A stretch of 64,000 nt of DNA, from NCBI GenBank assembly GCA_003140215.1, contig PLJL01000001.1, forward strand, positions 453,283 through 517,282. The letters are read 5' to 3'. Below are positions 17,520 through 24,771 of this stretch, one piece after another. The stretch comes from Vulcanimicrobiota bacterium. GTDB taxonomy: Bacteria; Vulcanimicrobiota; Vulcanimicrobiia; Vulcanimicrobiales; Vulcanimicrobiaceae. Both the position numbers and the translations under genes were made by a program. Position 1 is the first letter of the stretch, and the number at the start of each line of letters is the position of its first letter. The notes below the pieces were generated by a model. It was given only the letters and a program-made list of their open reading frames with translations, was not told the DNA's origin and did not search any database.

Positions 17520-17549
17520 TTGACGGTCCGCCCGAGGGCGTGATAAGGT
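17520..17549 (+). promoter_or_regulatory. Promoter candidate for rplU
   Basis: TTGACG (17520-17525) is followed after 18 bp by TAAGGT (or, with a 17-bp spacer, ATAAGG). The rplU ATG is at 17559, so the leader would be very short. Confidence 0.45.
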
Positions 17550-17558
17550 TCCCAGGTT

Positions 17559-17873
17559 ATGTACGCGATCGTTGAGACCGGCGGCAAGCAGTTCCGCGTG
17601 TCCGAAGGCGACATCATCCGGACCGATCTCATCGAGACCGAGGTCGGTGCCTCGGTGACGTTCGACCGTATCGTGCTGGCCGCCAATGGCGACGCTGTGA
17701 GCATCGGGACCCCGGTGGTGAGCGGCGCGACCGTGACCGGGACCGTGCTGCGTCAGGCCAAGGACAAGAAGATCCTGGTCTTCCGGTACAAGTCCAAGAA
17801 GCGCATTCGCACGCTCAACGGGCACCGCCAGCGGTTCGCCGAGGTCCGGATCGACAAGATCTCGCTCGCCTGA
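17559..17873 (+). CDS. rplU: 50S ribosomal protein L21
   Basis: 104 aa, complete. It begins MYAIVETGGKQFRVSEGD and has the conserved KILVFRYKSKKRIRTLNGHRQ stretch in its C-terminal half. It is followed 11 bp later by prp, the usual neighbour, but rpmA (L27) does not follow. Confidence 0.98.
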   Translation: MYAIVETGGKQFRVSEGDIIRTDLIETEVGASVTFDRIVLAANGDAVSIGTPVVSGATVTGTVLRQAKDKKILVFRYKSKKRIRTLNGHRQRFAEVRIDKISLA

Positions 17874-17884
17874 ACGGCGACGCG

Positions 17885-18211
17885 GTGCTGGAGATTCGAT
17901 TCCGACGAGACAGCCGCGAGCGGCTGTCTTCTGTTTTGTGCAGCGGTCACGCCGGGCACGCCGCGAAGATGGAAGACGTCGTCTGCGGCTCCGTTTCGGC
18001 GCTGCTCCAAGCGGCCTGGGTCGGCCTGACCGATGTCGCAGGCGTCGAGGTCACGGGGCGGCGGCGCAGCGGCGACTTCGAGATGCGCTGGCCCGAAGCG
18101 GCGCGCGACCGCGACGACGTCCACGCGATCGTCGCCACCGCGGAGCTCGCGGTCGAGCAGATCGCGAAACAATATGGAACTTGGGTGCGGTACGTTCGCG
18201 AACCGGAGTAA
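17885..18211 (+). CDS. prp: Ribosomal-processing cysteine protease Prp
   Basis: 108 aa from GTG. Prp removes an N-terminal extension of L27 in bacteria that have one. The catalytic dyad is H22 (SGHAGHA) and C34 (EDVVCGSVSAL). The position directly after rplU is the canonical one. The glycine-rich turn between His and Cys is shortened or altered (GHAAKMED). Confidence 0.85.
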   Translation: MLEIRFRRDSRERLSSVLCSGHAGHAAKMEDVVCGSVSALLQAAWVGLTDVAGVEVTGRRRSGDFEMRWPEAARDRDDVHAIVATAELAVEQIAKQYGTWVRYVREPE

Positions 18212-18253
18212 TTGGGAGAATCCGGGTACACCGGCGACGAAAGGAACCCCACG

Positions 18254-18499
18254 ATGACGGATACCACCAAACCCATCAACGGCGAGATCCTCAGCGACAA
18301 GACGCCCCGTCCCAGCGAAGCGGGATCGCCCGAGGCCGGCCGCACCGTCCTCGTGGGCGTGCTGGGCGGGATCATCTCGGCCGCCGGTTACTTGGTCTAC
18401 CAGCGCCTGCCCGACGAGCAGAAAGAGCGCCTCCACCGCCAAGTGCGCGGCGTCCTCGAACAGCGCATCAACGAGCTCCGCAGCAACTTTAATCTATAG
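18254..18499 (+). CDS. Small membrane protein of unknown function
   Basis: 81 aa from an ATG with AAGGAA 7 nt upstream (an in-frame start further up at 18212 is less likely). One predicted membrane segment (TVLVGVLGGIISAAGYLVYQ), with an acidic N-tail and a basic, amphipathic C-tail (RLHRQVRGVLEQRINELRS). It occupies the place where rpmA usually follows prp, but it is not L27. Confidence 0.7.
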   Translation: MTDTTKPINGEILSDKTPRPSEAGSPEAGRTVLVGVLGGIISAAGYLVYQRLPDEQKERLHRQVRGVLEQRINELRSNFNL

Positions 18500-18522
18500 C
18501 CCCGGCGGGCACCGCCAGCTAC

Positions 18523-19008
18523 GTGCTGGGCCCGGTTGCTGCTTCGATCGTTCTGGCGTACGCCTCGGCACTTCGGGCCTTTGATCCCGGCTTGGACGGC
18601 GCGACCGCGGCCCGGCTCGCGGCGCGGGTCATCGCCGAGGCCGATGCCGCGCAGGTCGATGCCCGGCTGGTCGTAGCGCTCGTCGCCGTCGAATCCGCCT
18701 GGAACCCGCGCGCCGTCTCGAAAGCCGGCGCACGGGGCCTGGGCCAGCTCATGCCGGCGACGGCGGCCGGGCTGGGCGTCGACCCGGACGACCCCGGCGC
18801 GAACCTGCACGGAACCGTAGTCCACCTGCGGGGGCTGATCGCGCGCTATGCCGCCTTGCCGCCGCAGCAGCGCTACGCCCGCGCGATCGCGGCCTACAAC
18901 GCCGGTGCCGGCGCGGTCGAGCGGTACGGCGGGGTACCGCCCTACGCCGAGACCCAGCTAGAGGTGCGGCGCGTGATCGGCCTGTGGCGCCGGCTCTGCG
19001 GCACCTGA
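18523..19008 (+). CDS. Lytic transglycosylase (SLT domain)
   Basis: 161 aa from GTG. An export signal (VAASIVLAYASALRAF) precedes a Slt70-type catalytic domain: the catalytic Glu E57 in AVESAWNPRAVSKAGARG, LGQLMPATA, and AIAAYNAGAGAVERYGG. It cleaves peptidoglycan glycan strands with formation of anhydromuramyl ends. The last 51 bp overlap the convergent Tat gene. Confidence 0.92.
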   Translation: MLGPVAASIVLAYASALRAFDPGLDGATAARLAARVIAEADAAQVDARLVVALVAVESAWNPRAVSKAGARGLGQLMPATAAGLGVDPDDPGANLHGTVVHLRGLIARYAALPPQQRYARAIAAYNAGAGAVERYGGVPPYAETQLEVRRVIGLWRRLCGT

Positions 19009-19368
19009 CGGCTCGGCGCCGAGCGCGGGCCGCGGCTCGGCGAGCTTCTCGGCGACCGTCGGCGCCGCTTGGGGCTCGTGCTCCCCGACCGGCACCTCGC
19101 CGTCGAACGGCAACATCGGATCGTCCACCGCAGCGGCGTGCGCCTCGTACGGTACGGGATCGTACGGGGTCACCTCCGACGCTTTTGTGACGGCCGCCTC
19201 ATCCTGCAGGTCGGCGGCGCGCTCCATCTCGCGGATGAAGGATTGCGAGGTGTTCTGGATCTCGCGCATCACGTTCCCGGCCTTCCGCGCGACGCGGGGA
19301 AGCTGTTCGGGGCCGAAAAGCATGAGGGCGGCGACGCCGAGGAGCGCCATGTCCGGTATGGAGAGCAT
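18958..19368 (-). CDS. Twin-arginine translocase TatA/TatB family protein
   Basis: 136 aa. One short membrane helix (DMALLGVAALMLF), the FGPEQLPRVARKAG hinge and an amphipathic helix, then a Pro/Glu-rich cytoplasmic tail. The length and the FGPEQLP hinge favour TatB, but TatA cannot be excluded. No tatC is in the window. Its 3' end overlaps the transglycosylase gene in opposite orientation. Confidence 0.85.
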   Translation of the reverse strand: MLSIPDMALLGVAALMLFGPEQLPRVARKAGNVMREIQNTSQSFIREMERAADLQDEAAVTKASEVTPYDPVPYEAHAAAVDDPMLPFDGEVPVGEHEPQAAPTVAEKLAEPRPALGAEPSGAAEPAPQADHAPHL

Positions 19369-19426
19369 AGGTCGGAGGGTTTCTTCCCGGTCGCGTGCAA
19401 CGCGTCATGCCCCGCCGAGCGCAAGG

Positions 19427-19945
19427 ATGGTACTCGCGGAGATCAACAAAGGCCGGCCGGACGCCCTGAAGATCATCTACACCCGCGGCAATCGGACCGA
19501 GACCCTGGCGTCGATCGCGACGCTCCGGAAGATTCTCAACCGTTTCGTCGCGCACCGCGTGTTCTACGAGGTCAGCTCGCGCAACAAGCGCGGGCATGAG
19601 TTTTTCTCTGCCAAGAATACCTTTGTGGTCGGATCGATCGAGATCGTCAACCGTGACTATCTCACCATCACGATCTTCGACGCGCACAATGCATCGCACT
19701 CGATCGAGATCCTCAATCCGGCGGCGATGCGCATCTACGACGATACGCTGGGCAAGGGCTTTGCCGTGTCGTTCCTGAGCGAAGGCGCGGGCGGCGTTGA
19801 ATCGCGTTGCTATTTGCGCGACGAAGGCGAAGATGGCGACACGATCAAGGAACGCAGCGAGCTCGAGAAGATCACGCTGCCGCAACTCTTCGAATACCTC
19901 GACGACATCACGTCGACCGACGTCATCGGCACCCAGACGCCGTAG
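19427..19945 (+). CDS. Conserved-looking protein of unknown function
   Basis: 172 aa from ATG 19427. A soluble, mixed alpha/beta protein without signal or membrane segment. It begins VLAEINKGRPDALKIIYTRG and ends with an acidic tail (ERSELEKITLPQLFEYLDD). The codon bias and amino-acid composition mark it as a real gene. I do not recognise the family. It converges on the TPR gene. Confidence 0.7.
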   Translation: MVLAEINKGRPDALKIIYTRGNRTETLASIATLRKILNRFVAHRVFYEVSSRNKRGHEFFSAKNTFVVGSIEIVNRDYLTITIFDAHNASHSIEILNPAAMRIYDDTLGKGFAVSFLSEGAGGVESRCYLRDEGEDGDTIKERSELEKITLPQLFEYLDDITSTDVIGTQTP

Positions 19946-19958
19946 CTCCGGACGCGCG

Positions 19959-20429
19959 TCAGCGTTTGCTGCGCGCGTCGAGCTGCGCCGCCTTGCGCAG
20001 CATCCGCACCGCCTCGGAGCGCCGGCCGCTGCGATGCAGGGCGACGCCGAGATTGTGATACGCCGGACCGTACGCATCGTCGACGAGGATCGCGTACTCG
20101 TAGTGCGCGACGGCATCCTCGACCGCGCCGTCCTCGAGCAGCAGGTTTGCAATCGTCGTGAGCGCGGCGGCGCAGCGCGGGTTTGCTTCGAGCGCCGCGA
20201 TCAGCTCCTCGATCGCCCGGTCGCGGTCGCCGCGGCGGATCGCGATGACGGCGCGCTTGTTGCGCACGGCCGCGACCTCGGCGGCCGTGGCGGCAAGCGC
20301 GAAGGCTGTTTCGAAGGCGGCTTCCGCGGCGTCGAGCCGGCCGCGCTCGAGCTCGTGCGTCCCGCGCGCAAAGGGCTCTAACGGGCGGCCGCCCGGGAGC
20401 AGCCGACGCAGACGGTCGAAGAACGCCAC
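19959..20429 (-). CDS. Tetratricopeptide repeat protein
   Basis: 156 aa from GTG 20429 (another GTG at 20444 would overlap trmD). At least three TPR units are visible, for example AIEELIAALEANPRCAAALT, AVAHYEYAILVDDAYGPAYH and LGVALHRSGRRSEAVRMLRK. It probably mediates protein contacts; partner unknown. The start abuts the trmD start on the other strand. Confidence 0.8.
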   Translation of the reverse strand: MAFFDRLRRLLPGGRPLEPFARGTHELERGRLDAAEAAFETAFALAATAAEVAAVRNKRAVIAIRRGDRDRAIEELIAALEANPRCAAALTTIANLLLEDGAVEDAVAHYEYAILVDDAYGPAYHNLGVALHRSGRRSEAVRMLRKAAQLDARSKR

Positions 20430-21113
20430 GTGGGGGTCTTGCACGTCGACGTCGTCTCGCTCTTCCCCGAGATGTTCGCCCCGGTCATCGGCCTCTCGAT
20501 CGTCGGGCGCGCCGTCGAGCGGGGCCTCGTCGCGGTGCGGATGCATCACGTGCTCGATGCGCTCGACGGCCGCGAGCGCGCCGACGAGCGGCCCTATGGC
20601 GGGGGGCCCGGGATGGTGCTGCGCCTCGAGCCGCTGGCGCGAACGCTCGATGCGATCGTCGCCGGTGCGCCACCCGGCGAGCGCCGGCGCATCGTTCTGA
20701 CCTCGGCCAGCGGCCCGGTATTCCGGCAAGCCGATGCCGTCGCGTGGGCTGCGCTCGAGCGCCTGGTGCTCATCTGCGGCCACTACGAAGGCGTCGACGA
20801 GCGCCTCGCCGAGCTGTATCCGGTCGAGGAGGTCTCGCTGGGCGAGTTCGTCCTGACCGGCGGCGAGGTCGCTGCGATGGCGTTCCTCGACGCGACCGTT
20901 CGCCTCGTTCCCGGAGTCATCGACGCCGGCTCAGCCGCGGCGGACTCGTGGGGTGACACCGGGTTCGACCATCCCGCGTACACGCGTCCGCCCAGCTTCC
21001 GCGGCGTCGACGTCCCCGAGGTACTGCTCAGTGGCGATCACGCCAAGATCGCCGAGTGGCGGCGCGAGCAGTCGCGACTGCGCGCCGCAGCCCGCAACCG
21101 CTCAGATCCCTAG
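20430..21113 (+). CDS. trmD: tRNA (guanine(37)-N1)-methyltransferase
   Basis: 227 aa. It methylates G37 of tRNAs, preventing +1 frameshifts. The SPOUT trefoil-knot motifs are RPYGGGPGMVLRLEPL, LICGHYEGVDERLAELY, SLGEFVLTGGEVAAMAFLD and DHPAYTRPPSF. The start may be the GTG at 20430 or the TTG at 20439 (giving MHVDVVSLFPEMF, closer to family N-termini). In most bacteria trmD is next to rplS; here the HTH/VWA pair separates them by 1.2 kb. Confidence 0.96.
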   Translation: MGVLHVDVVSLFPEMFAPVIGLSIVGRAVERGLVAVRMHHVLDALDGRERADERPYGGGPGMVLRLEPLARTLDAIVAGAPPGERRRIVLTSASGPVFRQADAVAWAALERLVLICGHYEGVDERLAELYPVEEVSLGEFVLTGGEVAAMAFLDATVRLVPGVIDAGSAAADSWGDTGFDHPAYTRPPSFRGVDVPEVLLSGDHAKIAEWRREQSRLRAAARNRSDP

Positions 21114-21141
21114 CGCTCGCCGCTGCCGGAGCTGCAATCGA

Positions 21142-21798
21142 TCATTGCGGCGTCTCGCCGGTGGCGCTCGCGGCGTGCAACTTCTCGCTCACCGCGCGGC
21201 GCGTCAGCCCCGAGCGGACCGCCGAGACGGACGCCGACGCCGCATCGTACATGACGTTCGTTCCGGAAGCGGTCGGCGCGTACGTCACCGCCAGGTTCGC
21301 GTCGAAGCGCAGCGTCGTCGCCACCCGTTTCGCGTCCTGGTTCGCGCCGAGGTACATGAGCGTCCAGCCGTCACGTTCCTTCTGCTCGATCTTCGCCGCG
21401 ATCGAATCGTGCGTGTACTCCACCGACGCGTTCTCGAGCCCATCGGTCATCACCACCACGACCACGCTGCGATCCGCGGCGCGCGGATCGGCTTCGATGC
21501 GCGAGATCGTCGAACCGACTGCATCGAACAGCGGCGTCCCGCCGTCGGGGTTGTAGTCGGCGAGCGTGAGATCGGCGACTTCTTTGAGCGGCACGCCGGC
21601 ACACAACGCCCGCACCCGCGGCTTGTGCGGGTCCTGCGGCGCGTCGAAGGTCACTAGCGTGAAGAGGTCTTCGGGTCCGTCCTTGCGCTGGTCGGCGAGC
21701 CACGCGTTCGCGCCGTCGAGCGTCGACTGGCGCAGTCCGCTCATCGATCCGGATTCGTCGAGCACGAGGGCGCAGTAGAGTCGTTTCGGGTTCGTCAC
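21142..21798 (-). CDS. von Willebrand factor A domain protein
   Basis: 218 aa from GTG, overlapping the HTH stop by GTGA. A complete MIDAS metal site is visible: DESGSMS (residues 14-20), the Thr region GGTPLFDAVG, and MTDGLENAS. No signal peptide, so cytoplasmic. The pairing with a small winged-helix regulator in one transcript suggests a two-gene regulatory or stress module, but the function is not known. Confidence 0.88.
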   Translation of the reverse strand: MTNPKRLYCALVLDESGSMSGLRQSTLDGANAWLADQRKDGPEDLFTLVTFDAPQDPHKPRVRALCAGVPLKEVADLTLADYNPDGGTPLFDAVGSTISRIEADPRAADRSVVVVVMTDGLENASVEYTHDSIAAKIEQKERDGWTLMYLGANQDAKRVATTLRFDANLAVTYAPTASGTNVMYDAASASVSAVRSGLTRRAVSEKLHAASATGETPQ

Positions 21799-22079
21799 GC
21801 TTTCTTGGGGCCTTTCAGCAGCTCGCGCAGCGGCCGGAGCCGCGGCTCGGCCGCGGGGGTAGGGGCGTAGCTGATACGGGGCGCGCCTCCCGGGGTGGTC
21901 GTACGCGTCTCTTCGACGAGCCCTTGTTCCGAGAGGCTATTGAGCGCGGCGTACGCGGTACTGCGCGCGATGCCCATCTCGCCCAGCGTCGAGGCCACGT
22001 CGGCCGGGCTGGCCTGGCCTGATTGGTGAACCTTCCAGAGCGCCAGCATCTCGGAGAACCGCTTCGTCTCGCGTCCCAT
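21795..22079 (-). CDS. Small winged helix-turn-helix regulator
   Basis: 94 aa from the ATG at 22079 (a TTG at 22091 lies within the promoter region and is less likely). [23 protein letters not shown] followed by [20 protein letters not shown], a wing-like segment as in MarR/PadR/ArsR-type small repressors. It is first in the transcript with the VWA gene. Its own promoter carries a dyad, which fits autoregulation. Confidence 0.8.
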   Translation of the reverse strand: MGRETKRFSEMLALWKVHQSGQASPADVASTLGEMGIARSTAYAALNSLSEQGLVEETRTTTPGGAPRISYAPTPAAEPRLRPLRELLKGPKKA

Positions 22080-22090
22080 ATTCGGACACA

Positions 22091-22119
22091 ATCGTATCCG
22101 GTATACGGACGACTGTCAA
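22091..22119 (-). promoter_or_regulatory. Promoter of the HTH/VWA pair with dyad operator
   Basis: On the minus strand TTGACA (22114-22119), a 17-bp spacer and TACGAT (22091-22096) form a near-consensus sigma-70 promoter. A dyad CGTAT-N5-ATACG (22093-22107) lies across the spacer and the -10, where a repressor would block polymerase. The HTH ATG is only 12 bp beyond the -10, so the transcript is leaderless or nearly so. Confidence 0.7.
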
Positions 22120-22127
22120 GCTGTTGA

Positions 22128-22253
22128 CGCGCACCCTGCGGGGTCCGCACGATCGATCAGGCCCGCATCGTCAAACGTCTGGGATCGCTGCCGGCGCCGC
22201 TCATGGACGCGGTCGGCGCCGGCCTGCGAGCGATCCTCGACCTCGAAATGTAA
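22128..22253 (+). pseudogene. C-terminal remnant of a MazF/PemK-family toxin
   Basis: A 41-codon frame after a TGA, without a usable start, reads [14 protein letters not shown] then [16 protein letters not shown] and ends with TAA. This is the pattern of the last 35 residues of MazF/PemK endoribonucleases (R-T-x-D-Q..R..KRLG). The catalytic N-terminal part is absent; the HTH promoter occupies that place. Homology is judged by eye. Confidence 0.6.
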
Positions 22254-22260
22254 GCCCGCC

Positions 22261-22289
22261 TTGCCGTGGCTGGGGGGCGATGGTACACT
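22261..22289 (+). promoter_or_regulatory. Promoter of rplS copy 1
   Basis: TTGCCG (22261-22266), 17-bp spacer, TACACT (22284-22289). The same hexamers and spacing are kept in front of the second rplS copy. Confidence 0.65.
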
Positions 22290-22306
22290 ACCCGGGTTGT
22301 CCGCCA

Positions 22307-22323
22307 CCGCGCCCTGGGCGCGG
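22307..22323 (+). promoter_or_regulatory. rplS leader hairpin, copy 1
   Basis: CCGCGCC-CTG-GGCGCGG (6-7 bp stem) in the 5' leader 24 nt before the rplS start. The equivalent stem is kept in copy 2 with a different loop and flank, so structure seems to be conserved. It could be an L19 autoregulatory site. Confidence 0.45.
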
Positions 22324-22347
22324 GTTCGCCTTCGTCAGAAAGCTGTC

Positions 22348-22710
22348 ATGAACGTACTCGACCTGATCCAGAAGGAACAGGAGAAGCCGTCGGTCCCGGA
22401 GTTCCGCCCGGGCGACACCGTCAAGGTCTACTCCAAGGTCGTCGAGGGCGGCAAAGAGCGCATCCAGATGTTCGAAGGCGTGGTGACGGTCCGCAAAGGC
22501 GGCGGTCTGGCCGAGTCGATCACCGTCCGCCGCGTGGCGCACGGCGTCGGCGTCGAACGCTCGTTCTTGCTGCACAGTCCGCGCCTCGACCGCGTCGAGG
22601 TCACCAAGCGCGGGATCGTGCGACGTTCGCGGCTCTACTACCTCAGCGAGAAGGTCGGTAAAGCGGCGCGCATCAAGGAGCGCAAAGTGGAGCGCAAGAC
22701 CGCCAAGTAA
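22348..22710 (+). CDS. rplS: 50S ribosomal protein L19, copy 1
   Basis: 120 aa. It begins [20 protein letters not shown], has [19 protein letters not shown] and [19 protein letters not shown], and ends KVERKTAK. L19 lies at the 30S-50S interface. It is followed 12 bp later by lepB copy 1. Confidence 0.97.
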   Translation: MNVLDLIQKEQEKPSVPEFRPGDTVKVYSKVVEGGKERIQMFEGVVTVRKGGGLAESITVRRVAHGVGVERSFLLHSPRLDRVEVTKRGIVRRSRLYYLSEKVGKAARIKERKVERKTAK

Positions 22711-22722
22711 GGCGGTCTACCC

Positions 22723-23475
22723 GTGACCCCGCTCGAACTGCTGGCGCTCATCGCGGTCTTCGCGATCGTGCGCGTGGCGATCAGCATCCGTCCCACGCCC
22801 GTCACTGCCGGCGCCGACGCCGACGCGGCGGCCGCGCCGCCGTCGAAGCGCACGGTCGTTCGCGAGTATCTCGACGCCTTCATCGTCGCCGGGCTCGTCG
22901 CGCTGTTCCTCATCACCTTCGTGATGCGCACGTTCTTCATCCCCAGCGGCTCGATGGAACCGACGCTGCAGATTCACGACGTGCTGCTGGTCAACGAGTT
23001 CGAGTACCGTTTTACCACGCCGCACGAAGGCGACATCGTCGTCTTCCCGCCGCCGATCATCAGCCCCAACGACTTCATCAAGCGTACGATCGGCCTGCCC
23101 GGGGACACTATCCGCGTGCACGCGGGGACGGTCTACCGTAACGGCACCGCGCTGAGCGAACCGTACATCGCGGAAACGCCCAACTACGAGCTCGAGATCA
23201 AGAACTACGGCATTTACGTCGACGGGACGCCGCTCGATCCCACCCTGGCGAACGTTCCGCCCAGAGCGCGCTGGAGCGCCCCGGACCGCATCCCCGACGG
23301 CTGCTACCTGATGTTCGGCGACAACCGCCGGTACTCCGAAGACTCGCACATCTGGGGTTTTGCGCAGCCCGGCGGCGCCTTCGAGGCCGGCCCGCGCAAG
23401 GGTGAGAAGGCCTCGTTCACCGGCCACGCGTTCCTGCTGTTCTGGCCGCTCAACCGAATCCGGGTCCTCAAGTAA
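22723..23475 (+). CDS. lepB: Signal peptidase I, copy 1
   Basis: 250 aa from GTG. It removes signal peptides outside the membrane. Two hydrophobic segments (LELLALIAVFAIVRVAI and FIVAGLVALFLITFVMRTFF) precede the catalytic domain with nucleophile S77 (FIPSGSMEPTL) and general base K120 (NDFIKRTIGLPGD). The C-terminal box is YLMFGDNRRYSEDSHIWG. The tandem partner is at 23982. Confidence 0.96.
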   Translation: MTPLELLALIAVFAIVRVAISIRPTPVTAGADADAAAAPPSKRTVVREYLDAFIVAGLVALFLITFVMRTFFIPSGSMEPTLQIHDVLLVNEFEYRFTTPHEGDIVVFPPPIISPNDFIKRTIGLPGDTIRVHAGTVYRNGTALSEPYIAETPNYELEIKNYGIYVDGTPLDPTLANVPPRARWSAPDRIPDGCYLMFGDNRRYSEDSHIWGFAQPGGAFEAGPRKGEKASFTGHAFLLFWPLNRIRVLK

Positions 23476-23505
23476 CGAGGACTCGCTAGCTGCATCGGGG
23501 GCGCC

Positions 23506-23534
23506 TTGCCGGGGTAGGGGGGCCATGGTACACT
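23506..23534 (+). promoter_or_regulatory. Promoter of rplS copy 2
   Basis: TTGCCG (23506-23511), 17-bp spacer, TACACT (23529-23534), identical in hexamers and spacing to copy 1 although the spacer sequence has changed. Confidence 0.65.
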
Positions 23535-23550
23535 ACCGGGGTTGCCCGCC

Positions 23551-23568
23551 GCCGCGCCCAGGCGCGGC
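23551..23568 (+). promoter_or_regulatory. rplS leader hairpin, copy 2
   Basis: GCCGCGC-CCAG-GCGCGGC, a perfect 7-bp stem with a tetraloop, at the same place in the leader as the copy 1 hairpin. Confidence 0.45.
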
Positions 23569-23594
23569 GTCTTCGCCGTTCGCAGAGAGCTGTC

Positions 23595-23969
23595 ATGAAC
23601 GTACTCGACCTGATCCAGAAGGAACAGGAGAAGCCGTCCGTCCCGGAGTTCCGCCCGGGCGACACCGTCAAGGTCTACTCCAAGGTCGTCGAAGGCGGCA
23701 AAGAGCGCATTCAGATGTTCGAAGGCGTGGTGACGGTCCGCAAAGGCGGCGGCCTGGCCGAGTCGATCACCGTCCGGCGCGTGGCGCACGGCGTCGGCGT
23801 CGAACGCTCGTTCTTGCTGCACAGCCCCCGCCTCGACCGCGTTGAGGTCACCAAGCGCGGGATCGTGCGACGCTCGCGGCTGTACTACCTCAGCGAGAAG
23901 GTCGGCAAGGCGGCACGCATCAAGGAGCGCAAAGTCGACCGCAAAGTGGAGCGCAAGACCGCCACGTAA
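23595..23969 (+). CDS. rplS: 50S ribosomal protein L19, copy 2
   Basis: 124 aa. It is identical to copy 1 through residue 112 or so; the tail is extended by a duplicated KVDRKVERK unit and ends KTAT. It has its own promoter, so both L19 genes can be expressed. It is followed 12 bp later by lepB copy 2. Confidence 0.97.
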   Translation: MNVLDLIQKEQEKPSVPEFRPGDTVKVYSKVVEGGKERIQMFEGVVTVRKGGGLAESITVRRVAHGVGVERSFLLHSPRLDRVEVTKRGIVRRSRLYYLSEKVGKAARIKERKVDRKVERKTAT

Positions 23970-23981
23970 GGCGGTCTACCC

Positions 23982-24731
23982 GTGACCCCGCTCGAGCTGC
24001 TGGCGCTCATCGCGGTCTTCGCGATCGTGCGCGTGGCGATCAGCATCCGTCCCGAGACGACCGTCGTACTTGCCGAGGGCGAGGTGCGCACAGCGCCGAC
24101 ACTGCGCACGGTCGTGCGCGAGTATCTCGACGCCTTCATCGTCGCCGGGCTGGTTGCGCTGTTCCTCATCACCTTCGTGGTGCGGACGTTCTTCATCCCC
24201 AGCGGCTCGATGGAGCCGACGCTCCAAATCTACGACGTGCTGCTGGTCAACGAGTTCGAGTACCGTTTCACCAAGCCGCACGAAGGCGACATCGTCGTCT
24301 TTCCGCCGCCGATCATCAGCCCCAACGACTTCATCAAGCGTACGATCGGCCTGCCCGGGGACACTATCCGCGTGCACGCGGGGACGGTGTACCGCAACGG
24401 GGTCGCCCTCACCGAGCCGTACATCGCGGAAAAACCCAACTACGAGCTCGAGATCAAGAACTACGGCATCTACGTCGACGGGACGCCGCTCGATCCCGCG
24501 CTGTCGAACGTTCCGCCCAGAGCGCGCTGGAGCGCGCCCGACCGCATCCCCGACGGCTGCTACCTGATGTTCGGCGACAACCGCACCAACTCGCAAGACT
24601 CGCACGCCTGGGGCTTTGCGCAGCCCGGCGGCGTCTTCGAGGCCGGCCCGCGCAAGGGTGAGAAGGCCTCGTTCACCGGCCACGCGTTCCTGCTGTTCTG
24701 GCCGCTCAACCGAATCCGGATCCTCAAGTAA
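23982..24731 (+). CDS. lepB: Signal peptidase I, copy 2
   Basis: 249 aa, very close to copy 1. Catalytic FIPSGSMEPTL and NDFIKRTIGLPGD are unchanged. Differences cluster in the cytoplasmic linker (ETTVVLAEGEVRTAPTLRTV) and in the C-terminal box (FGDNRTNSQDSHAWG). Probably redundant with copy 1, possibly with a shift in substrate range. Confidence 0.96.
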   Translation: MTPLELLALIAVFAIVRVAISIRPETTVVLAEGEVRTAPTLRTVVREYLDAFIVAGLVALFLITFVVRTFFIPSGSMEPTLQIYDVLLVNEFEYRFTKPHEGDIVVFPPPIISPNDFIKRTIGLPGDTIRVHAGTVYRNGVALTEPYIAEKPNYELEIKNYGIYVDGTPLDPALSNVPPRARWSAPDRIPDGCYLMFGDNRTNSQDSHAWGFAQPGGVFEAGPRKGEKASFTGHAFLLFWPLNRIRILK

Positions 24732-24771
24732 CGACAGGCCGCTGCGTAGGAGCGGCCGAAAGAGTCTCTCC

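Larger units (their letters stand above)
22258..24731 (+). repeat. Tandem duplication of an rplS-lepB unit
   Basis: Two direct copies of about 1.25 kb (22258 to about 23480, and 23503 to 24731) each contain promoter, leader hairpin, rplS and lepB. The rplS genes differ by a few synonymous sites and the last codons. The lepB genes differ mainly in the linker after the first helix (residues 24-42). Both copies are intact, and there is no mobile element at the junction. Confidence 0.95.
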
